NCBI GenBank assembly: GCA_965279065.1
Contig: OZ257134.1
Coordinates: forward strand, 1,550,001-1,614,000
DNA: 64,000 nucleotides
From: JAKAXS01 sp965279065
GTDB lineage: Bacteria; Pseudomonadota; Alphaproteobacteria; Rhizobiales; Hyphomicrobiaceae
Reading direction: 5' to 3'
Below, piece after piece: positions 59,652 through 64,000 of the stretch (the first letter of the stretch is position 1; every line of letters starts with the position of its first letter). The translations under genes were made by a program, and so were the position numbers. Below the pieces are notes generated by a model, which searched no databases, was not told the origin of the DNA, and saw only the letters and a list, made by a program, of their open reading frames with translations.

Positions 59652-60078
59652 GAGTGAAATCCCTCTCCCGAACTTCATTCCCCTAGCGGCTCCATGTCGC
59701 GGCCGCTTTACCCTTAGGTCACTCTAACGAGGTTGACGGCGCCAGCTCAAGCTGTCTGGAGCATTGAGTCGCGTTCAGCGCGCGCTTCTCGGGCGGCCTG
59801 TGCCTTCGTTGCCACGAATTTGTCGCAGATGGAAAATTGCCGTTCTCGACAGGAAACAAAGGTGCGCATAGGCACAAACAAAAAAGAAAACCGGCCCGAA
59901 ACGAATCGGACCGGCTTTCCTCACAGCGTCGGACGTCCCTGATCGTCCTGCGCCGTCCCCCATATTCCCCCGAATATGACCCTACAGTTGCAGACGGAAG
60001 GATGGGGCGCAAGACATCCTAAGAGCTTTCAAAGTCGCGAGATGCGCAATAGCCACAGAACGCTGCAAAGCACTGGTT
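59652..60078. other. 427-bp intergenic region
   Basis: This lies between porin copy 2 and the thiD stop, both on the minus strand. It holds a strong terminator for ccdA-thiD (59876-59918) and, on its left, the promoter region of the porin gene, where TTGAGC and TAGAGT spaced by 18 bases (about 59721-59750) are a weak candidate. I see no further gene in it. Confidence 0.5.
59876..59918 (-). terminator. rho-independent terminator of ccdA-thiD
   Basis: Arms 59906-59918 and 59887-59899 form a 13-bp stem on the minus-strand transcript, with two G-U pairs, around a 6-base loop. A run of T residues (CTTTTTTTG-like) follows on the minus strand. It lies about 160 bp after the thiD stop. Confidence 0.75.
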
Positions 60079-60900
60079 TTATTGACCCCATTCGCCATCG
60101 CGACAGCGCACATTATGGTCGAGTGGGCCGTTGCCGGAACCAACGCCCAGCGTCTGTCCTGCCCGCATGGCGTCCCAGACGAACGCCTTGGCCCGTGTAA
60201 CGGCCTGGTCGAGGTCGCGGCCGCGGGCGAGACCGGCCGCGATCGCCGCCGAAAGCGTGCAGCCCGTCCCGTGCGTATGGCGCGTGTCGAGGCGCGGCGC
60301 CGAATACGTCCGCGTGCCCTCAGCCGTGACGAGCACGTCGATCGCATCACCGGTCCCGTGTCCGCCTTTGACGAGAACGGCCTTGCTGCCGAGTGCGAGC
60401 AACATGGCCCCTTGACGCGCCATGCCCTCGACATCAGTGGCGGGCGCCTCGCCGCTAAGCTTTGCTGCCTCGTGCAGGTTGGGCGTGAGCAGGTCCGCCA
60501 GCGGCAGCAGGGTCGTGCGGATTGCCGCGATGGCATCCGGCTCCAGCAGCACGTCGCCGCTGGTCGCCACCATGACGGGATCGACGACGAGCGGATGCAG
60601 GTTGTGTCGCGTAATGGCGCCCGCCACGGCCTGCACCGTCGCCGTATCGCCGAGCATGCCCGTCTTCGTCGCCGCAACGGCCAAGTCGCTGGCGATCGAG
60701 GCAATCTGTTGCGTGATGAACTCCGGCGGCACGCCCATCACGCCGTCGACGCCGCGGGTGTTCTGCGCGGTGAGCGCCGTCAGCACGGCGGTGCCGTAGA
60801 CCTTGAAAGCGGTGAACGTTTTCAGATCCGCCTGGATACCCGCTCCGCCCGACGGATCGGAGCCTGCGATGGAAAGGGCGATCGGTGTCGGCTGCACCAT
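60079..60900 (-). CDS. thiD: hydroxymethylpyrimidine/phosphomethylpyrimidine kinase ThiD
   Basis: It phosphorylates HMP and HMP phosphate in thiamine synthesis. The 273-residue ribokinase-fold protein begins ALSIAGSDPSGGAGIQADLKTF, with the substrate-binding Gly-rich segment, then MLGDTATVQAV near residue 88, VVDPVMVATSGDVLL near 110, LTPNLHEAAKL near 142 and HTHGTGCTLSAAIAAGLARG near 213, which holds the catalytic region. The length is about normal, with a short tail (DHNVRCRDGEWGQ). The ATG at 60900 lies 2 bp after the ccdA stop, so translation is coupled. No TPP riboswitch was found. Confidence 0.95.
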   Translation of the reverse strand: MVQPTPIALSIAGSDPSGGAGIQADLKTFTAFKVYGTAVLTALTAQNTRGVDGVMGVPPEFITQQIASIASDLAVAATKTGMLGDTATVQAVAGAITRHNLHPLVVDPVMVATSGDVLLEPDAIAAIRTTLLPLADLLTPNLHEAAKLSGEAPATDVEGMARQGAMLLALGSKAVLVKGGHGTGDAIDVLVTAEGTRTYSAPRLDTRHTHGTGCTLSAAIAAGLARGRDLDQAVTRAKAFVWDAMRAGQTLGVGSGNGPLDHNVRCRDGEWGQ

Positions 60901-60902
60901 CG

Positions 60903-61709
60903 TCAGGCGCCCGGATGCTTCTGCTTGAGGATCTCGCCCGGCAGGGTCTCCGGTGTCAGCCAGCCTTCGACGTGCTGCAGTACCGGGAAGGTATTCAGCA
61001 GCCAGTTGCCGAACTGATTGAGCGATCCGGTGAGGAAGAGGATACCCGTGATGATCAGGACGATGCCCATCACCTTCTCGAACAGGCCAAGGTAGCGGCG
61101 ATAGCGGTGCATGAACGACAGGAACGGCCCGATCGCGACGGCGGCGGCCACGAAGGGAATGCCGAGACCGAGCGAATAGACCGCCAGCAGGCGCACGCCC
61201 GCGCCCAGGCTCGCCTCGTTCGCGGCCAGCGTCAGAACCGTCGCCAGTACCGGCCCGATGCACGGCGTCCAGCCGAAAGCGAAGGCGAGCCCGATCAGAT
61301 AGGCTCCTGCCAGTGTGGCGCCGCCGCCGGTTCCGGCGTGGAAGCGGGCTTCCGAGTAGAGCAGGGGAATGCGCAGGATGCCGAGGAAGTGCAAGCCGAA
61401 CAGAATGATGACGGCTCCCGCCACCATCGACAGCGTTTCCTTGTAGGTTTGCATGACCTGGCCGAAGAAGGACGCGCCCGCGCCCAGTCCCACGAACACC
61501 GTGGTGAAGCCGAGCACGAACAGCAACGACGCCAGCACCACCCGTCGCCACAGCGCGCGATCTGCGACCTGCGCCGTGGTCAGTTGATCGAGTGTCGTGC
61601 CGCCGAGATAGCCGAGATAGGGCGGCACCAGCGGTAGAACGCACGGTGAGAGAAAGCTCGCCAGTCCGGCCAGTGCCACGCCGAGATACAGATGTGATTC
61701 CGCGAACAT
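60903..61709 (-). CDS. ccdA: cytochrome c biogenesis protein CcdA
   Basis: This is an inner-membrane protein that passes reducing power from thioredoxin across the membrane, for cytochrome c maturation and other thiol reduction. The 268-residue product has about six helices. The two redox cysteines are visible in FLSPCVLPLVPPYLGYLGG near residue 23 and FGWTPCIGPVLATVLTLAA near residue 147. The C-terminal segment after about residue 240 is soluble. It is followed by thiD with a 2-bp gap, a pairing seen in other alphaproteobacteria. No cytochrome c maturation genes are near. Confidence 0.93.
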   Translation of the reverse strand: MFAESHLYLGVALAGLASFLSPCVLPLVPPYLGYLGGTTLDQLTTAQVADRALWRRVVLASLLFVLGFTTVFVGLGAGASFFGQVMQTYKETLSMVAGAVIILFGLHFLGILRIPLLYSEARFHAGTGGGATLAGAYLIGLAFAFGWTPCIGPVLATVLTLAANEASLGAGVRLLAVYSLGLGIPFVAAAVAIGPFLSFMHRYRRYLGLFEKVMGIVLIITGILFLTGSLNQFGNWLLNTFPVLQHVEGWLTPETLPGEILKQKHPGA

Positions 61710-61749
61710 GAGGTCTCGTTCTTTCGAGGTGCCGCGCCGGAGGTATAGG

Positions 61750-62448
61750 CTAGGCAGGTTGCCGCGTCACGCGGACGAGTGCGTCTGGTAAACCGTCAAA
61801 TCCCGGCAGCACGGCGTCAGCGCCAAAATCCGCCAGCGGTTCCTGGCAATAGCCGTGCTCCAGGAGGATCAGGGCCATACCCGCAGCGCGCGCCGCCCGG
61901 GCATCCGCGCCGCTGTCGCCAACCATGACTGACGCCGTGGGCTCGGCCGCAAGTTCCTTCAGCACCCTACGCAGCAAATCAGGAGCAGGTTTCAGCGGCT
62001 CAGCCGCAGTGCCGCCGACAACGCTGCCGAACAGGGCCGCGATTCCCAATCTGTCGAGCACGCCTTCGGTGATCTGCTGCGGCTTGTTGGTGCAGATGCC
62101 GAGCGGCACATCCTGTCCAAACAGCCAGTCGAGCGCGTCGCGGGCCCCCGGATAGAGGCGTGTGTGCACGCACGGCGCCTCGTCATAGGCCGCCAGGAAC
62201 GCGTCATGCACGCCCGCGGCCAGCGCCGGCGAAGCTGCGTCGGGCGTCGCTGCCGCGATGGCACGCGCGACAAGGACCTCCGAGCCATTGCCGACCAAGT
62301 TGCGCACCGCCGCTTCCGCGAGGCCCGCAATTCCCGCCTGAGCTAGTGCAATGTTCAGCGCTGCGGCGATGTCGGGCAGGCTGTCGGCCAGCGTCCCGTC
62401 GAGGTCGAACACGACGGCCTGCAGTCGGCGGTCTTTACGCTCGGCCAT
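61750..62448 (-). CDS. gph: phosphoglycolate phosphatase-like HAD hydrolase
   Basis: This HAD-superfamily phosphatase (232 residues) probably removes phosphate from 2-phosphoglycolate, which comes from DNA repair or from Rubisco. Motif I is VVFDLDGTLADSLPDI near residue 13, motif II is ICTNKPQQ near residue 117, and motif IV is MVGDSGADARAARAAGM near residue 170. A helical cap follows motif I, as in Gph. Specificity inside this family is hard to tell from sequence. It starts 6 bp after pgk, so both are likely in one operon with the transketolase gene upstream. Confidence 0.88.
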   Translation of the reverse strand: MAERKDRRLQAVVFDLDGTLADSLPDIAAALNIALAQAGIAGLAEAAVRNLVGNGSEVLVARAIAAATPDAASPALAAGVHDAFLAAYDEAPCVHTRLYPGARDALDWLFGQDVPLGICTNKPQQITEGVLDRLGIAALFGSVVGGTAAEPLKPAPDLLRRVLKELAAEPTASVMVGDSGADARAARAAGMALILLEHGYCQEPLADFGADAVLPGFDGLPDALVRVTRQPA

Positions 62449-62454
62449 TTCGGA

Positions 62455-63657
62455 TCAGGCACGCGTGAGCGCGACGACCCCTGGCAGTTCGCGGCCTTCG
62501 AGCCATTCGAGGAAGGCCCCGCCTGCCGTCGAGACGTAGCTGAAGTCACCGGTCACGCCGGCAGCGTTCAGGGCGGCTACCGTATCACCACCGCCCGCCA
62601 CGCTGATCAGCTTGCCGGCCTTCGTCAGTTCGGCCGCCGCCCTCGCCAGCGCGAAGGTACCGTCGCCGAATGGGTCGATCTCGAACGCGCCGAGCGGGCC
62701 GTTCCACAGCACCGTCCGGCAGCGGCTCATGACGTCGATGTAGTGCTTCACCGCTTCCGGCCCGACGTCGAGGATCATCTGATCGGCGGGTGCCTCCAGG
62801 GTCGGCACGACGCGCGAGGGTGCACCCGCTTCGAACTTGGCGGCAACCACGACATCCTTCGGCAGCACGATTTCGCAGCCGCGCTCCTTGGCGGCGTGCA
62901 TGATTTCGAGTGCGGTTTGCGTCATGTCGGCTTCGGCCAAAGACTTGCCGATCTCCACGCCCTGCGCCAGCAGGAAGGTATTGGCCATGCCGCCGCCGAT
63001 GATCAGCTTGTCGACCTTGGCCGAAAGATTGGTGAGCACGGGGATCTTGGTGGAGACCTTGGCGCCGCCGACGACCGCCGCCGTCGGCCGCTGCGGTTCT
63101 TCCACTGACGAGCGCAGGGCGGAGATCTCCTCCATCATCAGCGGGCCGGCGTACGACGGCAGCAGGTGCGTGATGCCCTCAGTCGAGGCATGTGCGCGAT
63201 GCGCGGCGGAGAACGCTTCGCCGACGTAGATATCGCCCGATTTGGCTAGAGCGGCCGCAAAATCGCGATCGTTCTTCTCCTCACCCTTGTGGAAACGCAG
63301 GTTCTCGAACACGACGATCTGGCCGGGCTGAAGCGACGCGCTGGCACCCTCGGCCTCCGCGCCGACACAGTCGGGAACGAACGTCACCGGACGGCCGAGA
63401 ATTTCAGCCAGCTTGTCCGAGACGGGCTTCAGGCTGAACTCGGCGCTGGGCGCACCCTTGGGTCGGCCGAAGTGCGAAATCACGATGACGCGCGCGCCGC
63501 GGTCCGCGAGTTCTGCGATGCCCGACGCGGCGCGCTCCAAGCGCGTCGCGTCAGTCACACGACCGTCCTTCAGTGGCACGTTAAGGTCGGCGCGCACGAG
63601 CACGCGCTTGCCACGGACATCGGCTTTCGAAGACGGCTTCAGGTTGTCGAAATTCAT
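62455..63657 (-). CDS. pgk: phosphoglycerate kinase
   Basis: It interconverts 1,3-bisphosphoglycerate and 3-phosphoglycerate with ATP formation. The 400-residue enzyme starts VRGKRVLVRADLNVPLKDG, then VISHFGRPKG near residue 61, the hinge region AVVGGAKVSTKIPVL near residue 195 and the nucleotide loop GPLGAFEI followed by GTFALARA near 325-340. The usual ISVAGGGDTVAAL is near residue 353. It is preceded by the transketolase gene with a 67-bp gap. The gap gene, usually between tkt and pgk, is missing here. Confidence 0.97.
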   Translation of the reverse strand: MNFDNLKPSSKADVRGKRVLVRADLNVPLKDGRVTDATRLERAASGIAELADRGARVIVISHFGRPKGAPSAEFSLKPVSDKLAEILGRPVTFVPDCVGAEAEGASASLQPGQIVVFENLRFHKGEEKNDRDFAAALAKSGDIYVGEAFSAAHRAHASTEGITHLLPSYAGPLMMEEISALRSSVEEPQRPTAAVVGGAKVSTKIPVLTNLSAKVDKLIIGGGMANTFLLAQGVEIGKSLAEADMTQTALEIMHAAKERGCEIVLPKDVVVAAKFEAGAPSRVVPTLEAPADQMILDVGPEAVKHYIDVMSRCRTVLWNGPLGAFEIDPFGDGTFALARAAAELTKAGKLISVAGGGDTVAALNAAGVTGDFSYVSTAGGAFLEWLEGRELPGVVALTRA

Positions 63658-63724
63658 CGGCTTCCGCTTGCTGGCTCAGGGGTTTCGGCAATCCGGTCTG
63701 TTGCGGAGCGCCGACGGTCGCTTG

Positions 63725-64000
63725 TCAGCTGCCCGCTACAACTTTGATCTGCCGGCGGGCGACCTCGGCTATGCGCGCTGCAGTGATCCCGAAGTGTTCG
63801 TAGAGCTTCGGCGCCGGTGCGGATGCACCAAATCCGCTCATGCCCACGAACGCATCCTTGTGGCGCAACCACTCGTGCCAGCCCTGCGCCACCGCGGCCT
63901 CAATGCCGACGCGCGCCGCAGTACCAAGCACCTCATGCTGGTAGTCTTGCGACTGCTGGCGGAACAGCTCGAAGCTCGGCATCGACACGACGGCGGCCTT
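63725..64000 (-). CDS. tkt: transketolase, C-terminal part
   Basis: Only the last 91 codons are in the window; the 5' end lies beyond position 64000. The visible part is a typical transketolase C-terminal domain: VVSMPSFELFRQQS, then the segment VGIEAAVAQGWHEWL and FVGMSGFGASAPAPKLYEHFGI, which matches the end of the enzyme. Transketolase moves two-carbon units with thiamine diphosphate in the pentose phosphate and Calvin cycles. A phosphoglycerate kinase gene and a phosphoglycolate phosphatase gene follow. The length is not measurable. Confidence 0.92.
   Translation of the reverse strand, partial: KAAVVSMPSFELFRQQSQDYQHEVLGTAARVGIEAAVAQGWHEWLRHKDAFVGMSGFGASAPAPKLYEHFGITAARIAEVARRQIKVVAGS

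Noticed and set aside
60079..61644. Fusion of thiD with a 520-residue upstream frame
   Set aside because: The upstream part is out of frame with ccdA, which is the real gene there.
60901..61749. TPP riboswitch for thiD
   Set aside because: thiD is coupled to ccdA and no CUGAGA-type element was seen upstream.

Overview
The window is a gene-dense, GC-rich piece of an alphaproteobacterial chromosome, most likely Hyphomicrobiales (Rhizobiales) and possibly near Hyphomicrobiaceae. The signs are a short ProRS without an editing insertion, S2 with a C-terminal helical extension, LpxI instead of LpxH, a DksA that has lost its zinc cysteines, a GTTC-N7-GTTC LexA box, and the run rpsB-tsf-pyrH-frr-uppS-cdsA-dxr-rseP-bamA-lpxD-fabZ-lpxA-lpxI-lpxB. 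The genus assignment is inference. I see no rRNA, tRNA, insertion sequence, prophage or CRISPR array.

Layout. 1-961: a YeeE/YedE-type sulfur transporter cut by the window edge. 1489-8546: proS, lolC, lolD, dnaE. 8576-10076: an unrecognised cytoplasmic protein and an exported YkuD-like L,D-transpeptidase. 10257-12244: rpsB and tsf, with a promoter, a leader hairpin, an intergenic hairpin and a strong terminator. 12328-25966: a YCII protein, then a long same-strand block for UMP kinase, ribosome recycling, undecaprenyl phosphate, CDP-diacylglycerol, isoprenoid (MEP), site-2 protease, outer-membrane assembly and lipid A. 25979-33647: mixed small operons: yidD with a NifU-like scaffold, hisI, a patatin lipase, a CBS protein, a rhomboid protease, then PAS, tandem PilZ and LapG-like peptidase genes, a queuosine-precursor transporter and a DUF5076-like protein. 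33725-35270: queE-queD-queF. 35474-40468 (minus strand): lexA, moeA, moaC, trpC, a secreted basic protein and tpiA. 40678-45404: ppiD, trpE, sixA, trpG. 45405-49073 (minus): ycjF, ycjX, a 28-residue membrane ORF and a MoxR ATPase. 49319-56842: dksA, a chemoreceptor, secG, a lipoprotein, pyrG, a Uma2 protein, a lone receiver and kdsA. 56848-64000 (minus): two tandem FadL-type porins, thiD, ccdA, gph, pgk and the end of tkt.

How the genes fit together. Most of the window is envelope biogenesis: lipid A synthesis (lpxD, lpxA, lpxI, lpxB), Kdo (kdsA), lipoprotein release (lolCD), outer-membrane protein assembly (bamA, ppiD), Sec export (secG, yidD) and cell-wall lipid carriers (uppS), together with core translation and replication genes. 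No obviously foreign system is present. The most unusual observations are an LpxI carrying a degenerate second copy of its own C-terminal domain, a QueD homologue lacking the catalytic cysteine inside a queuosine operon, a cluster of PAS, double-PilZ and LapG-like genes, and an unannotated 28-residue membrane ORF. The split trp genes and the missing trpD suggest that a standard alphaproteobacterial gene order has been rearranged.
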